Source of the DNA: Pelagibacteraceae bacterium AG-390-A02
GTDB lineage: Bacteria > Pseudomonadota > Alphaproteobacteria > Pelagibacterales > Pelagibacteraceae
Assembly: GCA_003278165.1 (NCBI GenBank)
Contig: QCGU01000006.1
Location: forward strand, 1-51,735
Reading direction: 5' to 3'
Length of the DNA: 51,735 nt
Below the pieces are notes generated by a model. The model was not told the DNA's origin, made no database searches, and was given only the letters and a program-made list of their open reading frames with translations. This document shows positions 30,376-39,521 of the stretch, one piece after another; the first letter of the stretch is position 1, and every line of letters starts with the position of its first letter. Both the position numbers and the translations under genes were made by a program.

Positions 30376-30919
30376 TATTTCTAATTTTAATTATTTGTTT
30401 AGTAATTAAGCCTAAAATAATAACTTTAAATAATTCTGCTAATAAAAATGGTTTTGCACCCAATGTAAATATTGGTTTATCCCAACCAATCAGAGTACCT
30501 AGCCATATTAAACCCAAGATATAGATTGTAGATGTTGCGATAACTAACTTAGTTAAAATAATTGTAAAACTATCTTTCGTATTAATTTTTGAGGCTAAAT
30601 AACAAGCAGTTAAAAAACCAATTAAATATCCCATCGTTGGACCAGTAAAATAGATTATACCAACTCCTTTTTCTGGGGAGTTTGAAAATACCGGTAATCC
30701 TGCAATACCCTCTAACAAATACAAACCTACAGAAGCTAAACCAATTTTATAACCTAAGCTTACACCTAAAAATAATACAACAAATGTCTGCATTGTCATT
30801 GGAACTGGATAAAATGGAATCTTAATTTTTGCAGAAATAGTTAAAGCAATTGAACCTAGAATCACAGCTAATAAAGATTTTATGATTTTTGTTTGTGTTA
30901 AGTTTTTTGTAAGCTCCAT
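30368..30919 (-). CDS. bioY: Biotin transporter BioY
   Basis: BioY is the substrate-binding membrane (S) component of biotin uptake and works alone or with ECF energising subunits. The 183 aa have about six membrane helices. Family signatures are IPFYPVPMTMQTFVVLFLG, SVGLYLLEGIAGLPVF, and IYFTGPTMGYLIGFL for the usual GPTxGYLxGF. No bioM/bioN partners or biotin synthesis genes are nearby, consistent with solitary BioY. No clear BioR or BirA site was seen upstream. It overlaps the response regulator tail to tail by 8 nt. Confidence 0.92.
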   Translation of the reverse strand: MELTKNLTQTKIIKSLLAVILGSIALTISAKIKIPFYPVPMTMQTFVVLFLGVSLGYKIGLASVGLYLLEGIAGLPVFSNSPEKGVGIIYFTGPTMGYLIGFLTACYLASKINTKDSFTIILTKLVIATSTIYILGLIWLGTLIGWDKPIFTLGAKPFLLAELFKVIILGLITKQIIKIRNII

Positions 30920-31030
30920 ATTAAAATAATACTCAAAATATAAAAAATAATCTAGCTATATTAGCCTAAAGGTTTAATTTTATTTTTTTATATACAGAAA
31001 TTGTTAGCAATGTAATATTTGTTAATCTTC

Positions 31031-33805
31031 ATGAATAAAATACAAAAAACAGATCATTTTTATTTAATTGATGGCTCTGGTTATATTTTTAGAGCTTACT
31101 ATGCTTTACCACCATTAACTAGAAAAAGTGATGGACTACCCACAGGCGCTGTAAGTGGATTTTGCAGCATGTTGTTTAAATTACTAGAGGATTCAAAATC
31201 TGATCAAAATTTGCAAAAACCAACTCATTTTGCAGTAATTTTTGACTCTGCTAGAAAGACTTTTAGAAATGAAATTTACAGCGATTATAAAGCTAATCGA
31301 TCAGAAGCCCCTGATGATTTGGCACCTCAGTTTGAATATATTAGAAAATCAGTTTTAGCATTTAACTTACCTTCTGTTGATTTACCAAATTATGAAGCTG
31401 ACGATCTAATAGCCACATATGTTGATCAAATTCTTAAAAAGGGAGCTAAAGTTACAATCGTTTCATCAGATAAAGACTTAATGCAACTTTACAAAAAAGG
31501 TGTTCGAATTTTTGACCCTATGAAAAATAAATTTATCACCGAGGAAGATGTAATTAAAAAGTTTGGTGTTGATGCTTCAAAAGTTATAGATGTTCAATCT
31601 TTAGCTGGCGATAGTAGTGACAACGTACCAGGTGTCCCAGGAATAGGAGTAAAAACAGCCGCAGAACTTATTAATAAATATGGTACTTTAGAAAAATTAT
31701 TAGATTCTGCCCATGAGATTAAGCAGAACAAAAGAAGAGAAACTTTAATAGAGAATAAAGATAAAGCTTTAATTAGTAAAAAACTTGTAACTCTAGATAA
31801 CAAGTCTCCAGTAAATAAAAACTTAACAGAATTTAAACTCAAAGAAGTTGATAAAGATAAATTGTATAAATTTTTAAGAGAAATGGAATTTAACAGATTG
31901 TTAAGCTCTGCAATCTCAGCTTATGGAGAACCAAAGTTATCTGGATCAGAAAACAATTTCAAATCTAGTGAAAAACAAAAACCAATTAATAATAAAGATT
32001 ATCATTTAATTACAGATATTAATGAAATTGATAAATGGATAGAAGAAGCTGAAGAAGTAGGGGAGGTTGCAGTTGATACAGAAACAAACTCGTTAGACCC
32101 CCATCAAGCTGATTTAGTTGGAATTTCACTTTGTTCAAAAATTGGAAAAGCTTGTTATATACCAGTTGGTCATAAATCTCAGAAATGTTTAAATAAAGAG
32201 AGTGTTATCAATAAATTGAAAAATTTATTAGAGGACCCAAGTGTTAAAAAAATTGGTCAAAATATTAAATTTGATTTTATAGTTTTTTATAAACTTGGCA
32301 TTTCACTTTCATCGATGGAAGATACTATGCTTATGTCTTATGTTTTAGATGCTGGAAAAAACAGACATAATATGGATACTCTTTCAGATATTCATCTAGG
32401 ACATAAGACAATTTCATTCAAAGAAATCGTTGGAACTGGTAAAAAAGAAATAAATTTTAGCGAAGTAGAGTTAGAAACAGCAAAAAATTATGCAGCAGAA
32501 GATGCAGATGTTACTTTCAGGCTATATAAAAAGTTTATCAAAAGCTTAAAATCTGAAAAATTATTTAATATCTATGAAATTTTTGAAAAACCATTGATTA
32601 AAATACTCGCATTTATGGAAATCGAAGGTGTTGAAGTAGATAGTAAATTTTTAAATTCTCTTTCCTCTAAATTTGATAAGAAAATCAAAAAAATTGAAAA
32701 AGAAGTTTTTAAAATTTCCAAGAAAGAATTTAATATTGCTTCACCAAAACAATTGGGAGAAATTATATATAATGACCTTAAGATTGCAGGGACAAAAAAA
32801 ACAAAAAAAGGAAGTTTTGCAACAAGTGCAAGTGTTTTAGAAGATTTAGCCTTCAAAGGCCATGAATTTCCAAAATTAGTATTAGATTGGAGGCAAGTTT
32901 CAAAATTAAAAAATACTTACTCAGACGCTTTGCCAGAGCATATTAATCCAAATACAAAAAGAGTTCATACATCGTTTTTATTAGCAGCAACAACAACAGG
33001 CAGATTAGCTTCAAGTGATCCAAATCTGCAAAATATTCCAATTAAATCTGAAGACGGAAAAGATATAAGAAAAGCGTTTAAGGCTAAAAAAGATCATTTA
33101 TTGATATCTGCAGATTACAATCAAATTGAGATGAGAATTTTAGCAGATCTTGCAGATGTTAAGGAACTTAAAAAAGCTTTTAAAAATAACGAGGATATTC
33201 ACTCTTTAACAGCTAGCCAAATATTTAACATTGATATCAAAAAGGTAGATCAAGATCACAGAAGAAAAGCTAAGGCAATAAACTTTGGAATAATTTATGG
33301 TATTTCTCAGTATGGTTTGGCGAAACAAATAAATGTTTCTAATTACGAAGCTGAAGAATTTCTTGAATCTTATTTTGCTAAATTTCCTGAAATTAAAGTT
33401 TATATGGATAGCACAATTAAGTTTTGCCGGAAAAATGGCTATGTAAATAATATATTTGGAAGAAGATCTCATTTTAATGGAATAAATGATAAAAATTTTA
33501 ATGTTAGAAATTTTCAAGAGAGAGCAGCAATTAATGCTCCAATTCAAGGGTCAGCATCTGAGGTTATGAGGTTAGCAATGATCAGATTACACAAAAAATT
33601 AAATGAAGAAAAAAATTTGAAATCAAAAATACTTCTTCAAATACACGACGAGCTTATTTTTGAAGTCCCAAAAAAAGAGGAAAAGGCAATGGTTAAGTTA
33701 ATACAGAATGAGATGACCAGTGTTACTCAAAGTGATTATCATTCCTTTTCTACCCCTTTAACAGTTGATGTAAATGTTGGTGATAATTGGGGAATGCTTC
33801 ACTAA
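31031..33805 (+). CDS. polA: DNA polymerase I
   Basis: Pol I removes RNA primers and fills gaps in replication and repair. From ATG 31031 it has 924 aa; a TTG four codons upstream (31019) is a less likely start. The 5' nuclease domain comes first (YLIDGSGYIFRAYYALPP, NYEADDLIATY, GVPGIGVKTAAELI). The 3'-5' exonuclease domain keeps its catalytic acids (VDTETNSLD, GQNIKFD, YAAEDADVT), so proofreading is likely intact. The polymerase motifs follow: A SADYNQIEMR, B RRKAKAINFGIIYG and C QIHDELIFEV. Confidence 0.97.
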   Translation: MNKIQKTDHFYLIDGSGYIFRAYYALPPLTRKSDGLPTGAVSGFCSMLFKLLEDSKSDQNLQKPTHFAVIFDSARKTFRNEIYSDYKANRSEAPDDLAPQFEYIRKSVLAFNLPSVDLPNYEADDLIATYVDQILKKGAKVTIVSSDKDLMQLYKKGVRIFDPMKNKFITEEDVIKKFGVDASKVIDVQSLAGDSSDNVPGVPGIGVKTAAELINKYGTLEKLLDSAHEIKQNKRRETLIENKDKALISKKLVTLDNKSPVNKNLTEFKLKEVDKDKLYKFLREMEFNRLLSSAISAYGEPKLSGSENNFKSSEKQKPINNKDYHLITDINEIDKWIEEAEEVGEVAVDTETNSLDPHQADLVGISLCSKIGKACYIPVGHKSQKCLNKESVINKLKNLLEDPSVKKIGQNIKFDFIVFYKLGISLSSMEDTMLMSYVLDAGKNRHNMDTLSDIHLGHKTISFKEIVGTGKKEINFSEVELETAKNYAAEDADVTFRLYKKFIKSLKSEKLFNIYEIFEKPLIKILAFMEIEGVEVDSKFLNSLSSKFDKKIKKIEKEVFKISKKEFNIASPKQLGEIIYNDLKIAGTKKTKKGSFATSASVLEDLAFKGHEFPKLVLDWRQVSKLKNTYSDALPEHINPNTKRVHTSFLLAATTTGRLASSDPNLQNIPIKSEDGKDIRKAFKAKKDHLLISADYNQIEMRILADLADVKELKKAFKNNEDIHSLTASQIFNIDIKKVDQDHRRKAKAINFGIIYGISQYGLAKQINVSNYEAEEFLESYFAKFPEIKVYMDSTIKFCRKNGYVNNIFGRRSHFNGINDKNFNVRNFQERAAINAPIQGSASEVMRLAMIRLHKKLNEEKNLKSKILLQIHDELIFEVPKKEEKAMVKLIQNEMTSVTQSDYHSFSTPLTVDVNVGDNWGMLH

Positions 33806-33815
33806 TTATATTTAA

Positions 33816-33844
33816 TTGCCTAATTTAGAACAATTTAATATTTT
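33816..33844 (+). promoter_or_regulatory. Candidate promoter for chvI-chvG
   Basis: TTGCCT (33816-33821) and TATTTT (33839-33844) lie 17 bp apart in the 55-nt gap between polA and chvI. Each matches four of six consensus positions. In DNA this AT-rich the match is only suggestive. Confidence 0.3.
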
Positions 33845-33860
33845 TATATAAAAAATAAAA

Positions 33861-34568
33861 ATGCAAACACAAACTATAGCTCTAATTGATGATGACAGAA
33901 ACATACTAACTAGTCTTAGTATTGCTTTAGAAAAAGAGGGTTTCAAAGTTCAAACATATATTGATGGAGAAAGTGCATTAATCGGTCTTACTAGAATGCC
34001 ACCTGACTTAGCAGTTATTGATATTAAAATGCCTAAAATGGATGGAGAAGAATTGCTTAAAAAATTAAGAAAAAAAACTTCTCTGCCAGTAATATTTTTA
34101 ACATCCAAAGATGATGAAATTGATGAGTTACTAGGATTAAAATTAGGTGCAGATGATTTTGTAAAAAAATCTGGAGGATTTTCAATTAAAGTTTTGATTG
34201 AAAGAATAAGAGTTCAATTAAGAAAAAAAGATTCAAACAATACATTAGAAGAAAATAAAAGCTTAATTTCACATGGTAGATTAAAACTTGACCCATCTCA
34301 GCTTGAATGTGAGTGGAATGGCAAACAGTTACCAGATAAATTGACAACTACTGAGTTTTTGATTGTTAAAGAATTGGCAAAAAGACCTGGAATAATTAAA
34401 GAAAGAGCTCAACTAATGGATATTGCTTACAGAGAAGATACAGATATTGAAGATAGAACTATTGATAGTCACGTCAAAAGAATAAGAAAAAAATTCAAAA
34501 AAGTAGATCCTGATTTTTCAGCTATTGAAACTAGATATGGTAGTGGATATAGATGGAATGTTAGCTGA
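33861..34568 (+). CDS. chvI: ChvI-type response regulator (OmpR family)
   Basis: ChvI is the DNA-binding partner of the envelope/acid-stress sensor ChvG in Alphaproteobacteria. The 235 aa have a receiver (IALIDDDRNILTSL, phospho-acceptor Asp54 in AVIDIKMPKMDGEE, IFLTSKDDE). A winged-helix domain follows (LTTTEFLIVKELAKRPGIIKERAQLMD, RTIDSHVKRIRKKF, IETRYGSGYRW). The usual receiver motif after the active lysine (K-P-F) is changed to KKSGGFS, with the proline lost and two glycines inserted. It overlaps chvG by one base. In other SAR11 annotations this pair may be called EnvZ/OmpR. Confidence 0.88.
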   Translation: MQTQTIALIDDDRNILTSLSIALEKEGFKVQTYIDGESALIGLTRMPPDLAVIDIKMPKMDGEELLKKLRKKTSLPVIFLTSKDDEIDELLGLKLGADDFVKKSGGFSIKVLIERIRVQLRKKDSNNTLEENKSLISHGRLKLDPSQLECEWNGKQLPDKLTTTEFLIVKELAKRPGIIKERAQLMDIAYREDTDIEDRTIDSHVKRIRKKFKKVDPDFSAIETRYGSGYRWNVS

Positions 34569-36109
34569 TGTTTAGTAAATACTTAAAGACACTTTCTATT
34601 CTTAAAAAATTTCTTTTTATAAACTTTGTAATATTTACAATTATTGGTTTATTTACACTTACTTATCTTACAAATATTGAACCAAGTTTATTAAAAAAAA
34701 AATCTGAAGATCATATTAATATTATTAATAATACGACTGATAATATTAAAAGATTGAAAATAAAATTTCAGGAAAATGATATTAGAAAATTTTTAATTTC
34801 TACAAGATTTATTTTTCAAAATTTAGACAGAGTTATTTTCTTTGACAATAAATTAGAATTAATTGGTGATACTGATACTTTAGATCTTGATCCACGATCT
34901 TTTTCAACACGATTAGATAAAATTGAATTTGAAAGTTTGAGTGATGAAGTCAAGAAAGATGAAAACAAAGAAAATAATTCTTCTCAAAATAATGAAACAA
35001 AGGCTTCATTTAAAGATTTATTAGAAAGGTATAACAATTCAGATAACTATGGAAATTATTATACATTTACAGAAGATAATTTAAATCAATTTAAAGTTAC
35101 AACAGTTAAAAATGTAAAAAGTGATGAAAATGATTTAGGTTTTATAGTTATCTCTGAGAACGCCAATGAGATTAAGACAGCTATAGATGAGAGAAGAGCA
35201 TTTGTAATTAGAACGGCTATATCAGTTGGTTTTGTAATTTTAATTTTTTCTTTTGTACTTAGCAGATATTTTATTAAACCAATTCAAAACTTAGTTGGAT
35301 ACACAATCAAAGTAAAAGAAAAAAACTCTGGTAAAACAGGAATTGAAAATTTGAAGAATAGAAATGATGAATTAGGATTATTATCTAATTCAATGGAGGA
35401 TATGACTAATGAATTGCAAAAACGAATTTCTCATGCAGAAAATTTCTCAACAGATTTAGTTCATGAAATAAGAAATCCACTAGCATCTTTAAAAAGTGCA
35501 TCTGAAATTTTAAAAGACACAAAAGATATAAATCAAAGAACCAAGCTTCTAGATATTCTTACTCATGACGTACAAAGAATTGAAAGATTAATTACAGATT
35601 ATTCACAAATGTTGAAAGATGAAGTTGCTCTTAGTAAAGAGCAAATGAAAAAATTAGATATACAACCAATAATCCAATCTGTTGTTGATGATTATAATAA
35701 CATTTATAAATTCAAAAAAAATATAAGTATAAACTATCAAAACGATGGAAAGTCAGAGTATCTAATTAATGGAATTGAAAATAGGATTGAACAAATCGTT
35801 GCAAATTTATTAGATAATTCTATTTCATTTAGTGACGATGGTAGCGAGGTAATTGTAGACGTTTCAAATGGATTAGAAAAAAAAGTTACAATTAAAATTT
35901 TAGATGAAGGACAGGGATTTAAAGAGAAAGATACTTCAAAAATTTTTAATCGTTTTTACAGTAATAGACCAGAAAATTTTGGTGAGCATTCAGGTTTAGG
36001 TCTGAATATTGTAAAAAATTTAGTCGAACTTCATGATGGAAAAATTGAAGCATCCAATAGACTAGATAAGCAAGGAGCATTGATAGAAATACAATTTCCT
36101 AGTATGTAA
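34568..36109 (+). CDS. chvG: ChvG-type sensor histidine kinase
   Basis: This inner-membrane sensor kinase has 513 aa. A first membrane helix lies at about 14-36, a periplasmic sensor region of roughly 175 residues follows, and the second helix is at about 213-233. A HAMP domain comes next (ISRYFIKPIQNLVGYT-like linker). The HisKA domain has phospho-acceptor His299 in DLVHEIRNPLASL. The ATPase domain shows NLLDNSISFSDDG, DEGQGF, IFNRFYSNRP and HSGLGLNIVKNLVELH. It is translationally coupled to chvI. In Rhizobiales this pair is followed by hprK and PTS genes; here ahcY follows directly. Confidence 0.88.
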   Translation: MFSKYLKTLSILKKFLFINFVIFTIIGLFTLTYLTNIEPSLLKKKSEDHINIINNTTDNIKRLKIKFQENDIRKFLISTRFIFQNLDRVIFFDNKLELIGDTDTLDLDPRSFSTRLDKIEFESLSDEVKKDENKENNSSQNNETKASFKDLLERYNNSDNYGNYYTFTEDNLNQFKVTTVKNVKSDENDLGFIVISENANEIKTAIDERRAFVIRTAISVGFVILIFSFVLSRYFIKPIQNLVGYTIKVKEKNSGKTGIENLKNRNDELGLLSNSMEDMTNELQKRISHAENFSTDLVHEIRNPLASLKSASEILKDTKDINQRTKLLDILTHDVQRIERLITDYSQMLKDEVALSKEQMKKLDIQPIIQSVVDDYNNIYKFKKNISINYQNDGKSEYLINGIENRIEQIVANLLDNSISFSDDGSEVIVDVSNGLEKKVTIKILDEGQGFKEKDTSKIFNRFYSNRPENFGEHSGLGLNIVKNLVELHDGKIEASNRLDKQGALIEIQFPSM

Positions 36110-36116
36110 TCTTTAG

Positions 36117-36144
36117 TTGATAAAATAGAACTTAAATGTATAAA
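36117..36144 (+). promoter_or_regulatory. Candidate promoter for ahcY
   Basis: TTGATA (36117-36122) is followed after 16 bp by TATAAA (36139-36144); both match consensus at five of six positions. The -10 box ends only 7 nt before the ahcY ATG, so a transcript from here would start at or next to the start codon. Confidence 0.45.
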
Positions 36145-36151
36145 GCTCGCT

Positions 36152-37438
36152 ATGGATGATTTTAAAGTAAAAGATATTTCTCAAGCTGAATTTGGAAGAA
36201 AAGAAATTTCTATAGCAGAAAGTGAAATGCCTGGTTTAATGGCATTAAGAGAAGAGTATTCAAAAGAAAAGCCCTTAAAAGGCGCTAGAATTATCGGATG
36301 TCTCCATATGACTATCCAAACAGCAGTACTAATTGAGACATTAGTAGATCTTGGAGCAGAAGTAAGATGGTCATCTTGCAATATATTTTCTACACAAGAC
36401 CATGCTGCAGCAGCAATAGCAAAAGCTGGAATTCCTGTTTATGCATGGAAAGGTGAAACAGAAGAAGAGTACTTATGGTGTATTAAACAAACAATAGTTG
36501 GAAAACCTGATTGGAAACCCAACATGTTATTAGATGATGGGGGAGATTTAACTGCCATCATGCACAATGAATACAAAGATTTAATGAAAGATATAAAAGG
36601 TGTTTCAGAGGAGACTACAACTGGAATTAAAGCATTAAATAAAATGGAGAAAGATAATTCTCTATTAGTTCCTGCAATAAACGTTAATGACTCTGTAACG
36701 AAATCTAAGTTTGATAACTTATATGGATGTAGAGAAAGTTTAGTTGACGGTATCAGAAGAGCTACTGATGTTATGATGTCGGGTAAAATTGCAATAGTTG
36801 CTGGTTTTGGTGACGTTGGAAAAGGAAGTGCCGCATCTTTAAGACAAAGTGGTGCTAGAGTTCTTGTTACTGAAGCAGATCCTATTTGCGCACTTCAGGC
36901 AGCAATGGAAGGTTATGAAGTAGTTTTAATGGAAGAAGCTATTAGCAGAGCAGACATAGTTGTTACTGCAACTGGAAATAAAGATATAGTTACAGCTGAT
37001 CATATGAGAGATATGAAAGATAGAGCAATCTTATGCAATATTGGACATTTCGATAATGAAATTCAAGTTGAGGCATTGAAAAATTATAAATGGACGGAAG
37101 TTAAGCCCCAAGTACACGAAATCGAATTACCAAGTGGAAAAAGAATTATCCTTTTAGCTGAAGGAAGATTAGTTAATTTAGGTTGTGCAACCGGACACCC
37201 AAGTTTTGTAATGAGTGCATCTTTTACCAATCAAGTAATTGCTCAAATAGAACTTTGGCATAACCATAAAAATTATGAAAATAAAGTTTATGTTTTACCC
37301 AAGCACTTAGATGAAAAAGTAGCAACATTACATTTGAAAAAAGTTGGGGCTAAATTAACAAAATTATCAAAAGAACAAGCAGATTACATAAGTGTTGGAA
37401 CAGAAGGCCCATTCAAACCAGATGCCTATCGCTATTAA
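36152..37438 (+). CDS. ahcY: Adenosylhomocysteinase
   Basis: AhcY splits S-adenosylhomocysteine, the product of all SAM methylations, into adenosine and homocysteine, returning carbon to the methionine cycle served by metX. The 428 aa include [40 protein letters not shown], the NAD-binding [14 protein letters not shown] (about 217-230), [28 protein letters not shown] and the C-terminal FKPDAYRY. It lies 42 nt after chvG with its own candidate promoter, and tsaE starts within its 3' end. Confidence 0.97.
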   Translation: MDDFKVKDISQAEFGRKEISIAESEMPGLMALREEYSKEKPLKGARIIGCLHMTIQTAVLIETLVDLGAEVRWSSCNIFSTQDHAAAAIAKAGIPVYAWKGETEEEYLWCIKQTIVGKPDWKPNMLLDDGGDLTAIMHNEYKDLMKDIKGVSEETTTGIKALNKMEKDNSLLVPAINVNDSVTKSKFDNLYGCRESLVDGIRRATDVMMSGKIAIVAGFGDVGKGSAASLRQSGARVLVTEADPICALQAAMEGYEVVLMEEAISRADIVVTATGNKDIVTADHMRDMKDRAILCNIGHFDNEIQVEALKNYKWTEVKPQVHEIELPSGKRIILLAEGRLVNLGCATGHPSFVMSASFTNQVIAQIELWHNHKNYENKVYVLPKHLDEKVATLHLKKVGAKLTKLSKEQADYISVGTEGPFKPDAYRY

Positions 37439-37874
37439 AAATAGCAAGATCGATATAAGTTCAGAAGAAACAACAAAAGTTTTAGCAGAAAGTTTTAAAA
37501 ATTTTTTACAAGGTGGAGAAATTATATTTTTGTATGGTGAAATGGGTGTAGGCAAAACTACATTTATAAAATATTTGATTAATGAATTTCAAAAAAGTTC
37601 AGATTTTCCAATTACAGAAGTTTCAAGCCCAACATTTAATTTATTAAATGAATATCAAGCAGGTCCCAAGAAGATAAAACATTACGATTTATTTAGGATT
37701 AAAAATAAAAGAGATACTAATGATCTAAACATATTTGAAAAAGATAATAATTTAATTACTTTTGTTGAGTGGCCAGAGTTAGTTAAAGATATCCAGGAAA
37801 AAGTTATAGAATTAAAATTTAACTATGAAAATGAGCTAAATAATAGAAGTGTTGAAATCACAGGCATTGATTAA
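37422..37874 (+). CDS. tsaE: tRNA threonylcarbamoyladenosine biosynthesis ATPase TsaE
   Basis: TsaE is the ATPase partner of TsaB/TsaD in making t6A37 on ANN-decoding tRNAs. From ATG 37422 it has 150 aa: [16 protein letters not shown], Walker [34 protein letters not shown] and ITFVEWPEL, all diagnostic. This start overlaps ahcY by 17 nt. A frame open to 37392 would overlap further, but its extra residues do not resemble the family. The downstream kinase and nucleotidyltransferase genes follow closely. Confidence 0.9.
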   Translation: MPIAIKNSKIDISSEETTKVLAESFKNFLQGGEIIFLYGEMGVGKTTFIKYLINEFQKSSDFPITEVSSPTFNLLNEYQAGPKKIKHYDLFRIKNKRDTNDLNIFEKDNNLITFVEWPELVKDIQEKVIELKFNYENELNNRSVEITGID

Positions 37875-37886
37875 GAATATACTAGA

Positions 37887-38828
37887 ATGAAAAATTCAAA
37901 AGATTTGAAAAAAATTAAAGGGGATGCATCATTTAGAACATTTTATAGAAGTAAAAAAAATAACTCTATTGTTGTTTATGCAAAAAAAGAAAAAAAAAAA
38001 AATTTATTAATTTATGATGCAGTCAACAAAATTTTAATAAAAAATAGAATTTCCGCACCAAATCTGATTAGTCATGATTACAAAAAAAACTTTATTGAAA
38101 TTCAGGATTTCGGAAATGTCTCATTATTTAAAGTTTTAAAAAATAAAAAAAAAAATAAGTTTTTATTTTTTAAAAATATTATTCATATACTGAATAAATT
38201 ACAAAGTATAAAAACTAAAAAGATAAAAAATTTTTTAAATCAAAATTACAAACTTGAATTATATAAAAATAAAATTCTATATAATGAAGCAAAACTTTTT
38301 AGCGACTGGTATGTTGAAAAAAAATTAAATAAAAATAAATCTTTATTCAAAAAAAAATTTAAAAACGAGATAAATAAATTGTTATCTAAACTTGATAATA
38401 AAAATATTACTTTTGTGCACAGGGATTTTCATGTTTCAAATTTAATGTATTTTAAAAATCAAATTAGTTTAATTGACAATCAAGACGCTCTTATTGGAAA
38501 TAAGGCTTATGATTTAGCATCATTGATAGATGATGTTAGATTGAAAACTAATAACAGATTAAAAAAAAAGATTTTTGATTATTACATAAAAACCAATAAA
38601 AAAATTAACTTAATTAAATTTAAACAAGACTTTGAAATACTATCAGTTCTAAGAAATTTAAAAATTATTGGAATTTTTACAAGGCTTGCTTATAGAGATG
38701 ATAAAAAAAAATATACTCAATTAATACCTTATGCGTGGAAAATGATAGACTACAGATTAAAACAAAATAAGATTTTTAAGGATTTAAAATTATTATTAAA
38801 AAACAATTTTCCAGAATTTATCAATTAA
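37887..38828 (+). CDS. amgK: AmgK-like anomeric MurNAc/GlcNAc kinase (APH family)
   Basis: AmgK phosphorylates MurNAc at the anomeric carbon in a cell-wall recycling route that bypasses MurA. The 313-aa protein is an aminoglycoside-phosphotransferase-fold kinase: catalytic loop VHRDFHVSNLMYF, metal-binding SLIDNQDALIGNKAYDLASLIDD, and N-terminal KIKGDASFRTFYR, as in AmgK. It is extremely lysine- and asparagine-rich. The location between tsaE and a MurU-like gene is the standard alphaproteobacterial order. Substrate is inferred from that context. Confidence 0.8.
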   Translation: MKNSKDLKKIKGDASFRTFYRSKKNNSIVVYAKKEKKKNLLIYDAVNKILIKNRISAPNLISHDYKKNFIEIQDFGNVSLFKVLKNKKKNKFLFFKNIIHILNKLQSIKTKKIKNFLNQNYKLELYKNKILYNEAKLFSDWYVEKKLNKNKSLFKKKFKNEINKLLSKLDNKNITFVHRDFHVSNLMYFKNQISLIDNQDALIGNKAYDLASLIDDVRLKTNNRLKKKIFDYYIKTNKKINLIKFKQDFEILSVLRNLKIIGIFTRLAYRDDKKKYTQLIPYAWKMIDYRLKQNKIFKDLKLLLKNNFPEFIN

Positions 38829-38831
38829 ATT

Positions 38832-39521
38832 ATGAAAATAAATACAGCGTTAATATTATGTGCAGGATATGGAAAAAGATTAAACCCAATAACATTAGAT
38901 ACACCCAAACCATTGTTAGAGTTACATAATGTAACAATATTAGAAAAGTGCATCCAATTGATTAAAAGTTTGGGAATTAAGAAAATTTTAATAAATTCAT
39001 TTTATTTAAAAGATCATTTTCCAAAATTTTTTAAAGATAACAATTTTGATATTGATATTGAAATTATAGAGGATGGAAAAGAAATTCTAGATACTGGGGG
39101 CGGTATTTTAAATTTAATTAAGCATTCTAATGAAAATGATTTTATAGTTTTTAATCCTGATACTGTTTGGACAAAGGAGTATTTTGATGAAATTAATAAA
39201 ATGGAAGAGTTCTATTTTAGTGAAAAATTAAAAAATATTCTTTTATTGGTAAACAAAAATTTAAGTTTTGATAAAAATTTAAAGGGTGACTTCAATTTAG
39301 AAAATAATCTTATTACTAAGGAATTAGATAAAAATTATATTTACATCGGCTGTCAGATATTAAGTAAAAAATTGTTTAAAAATGAAACTAATGAAAAATT
39401 TTCAATCTCTAAAATTTGGGACAAATTGATTGATTCCAAAGATTTATATGGATATGAAAGCAAACAAAGTTTTTATCATTTAACTAATTTGGAAATCTTC
39501 AAAAAACTAAAAGATCTTTAG
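38832..39521 (+). CDS. murU: MurU-like sugar-1-phosphate nucleotidyltransferase
   Basis: MurU converts MurNAc-1-phosphate to UDP-MurNAc, completing the AmgK/MurU recycling path. The 229 aa start with the nucleotidyltransferase signature LILCAGYGKRLNPITLDTPKPLLEL. Other motifs are EDGKEILDTGGGI and the metal-binding FNPDTVW. The gene lies 3 nt after the amgK-like kinase. Its last 23 nt overlap the convergent gpmA. The addA/addB genes that usually follow in Alphaproteobacteria are not here. Confidence 0.82.
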   Translation: MKINTALILCAGYGKRLNPITLDTPKPLLELHNVTILEKCIQLIKSLGIKKILINSFYLKDHFPKFFKDNNFDIDIEIIEDGKEILDTGGGILNLIKHSNENDFIVFNPDTVWTKEYFDEINKMEEFYFSEKLKNILLLVNKNLSFDKNLKGDFNLENNLITKELDKNYIYIGCQILSKKLFKNETNEKFSISKIWDKLIDSKDLYGYESKQSFYHLTNLEIFKKLKDL

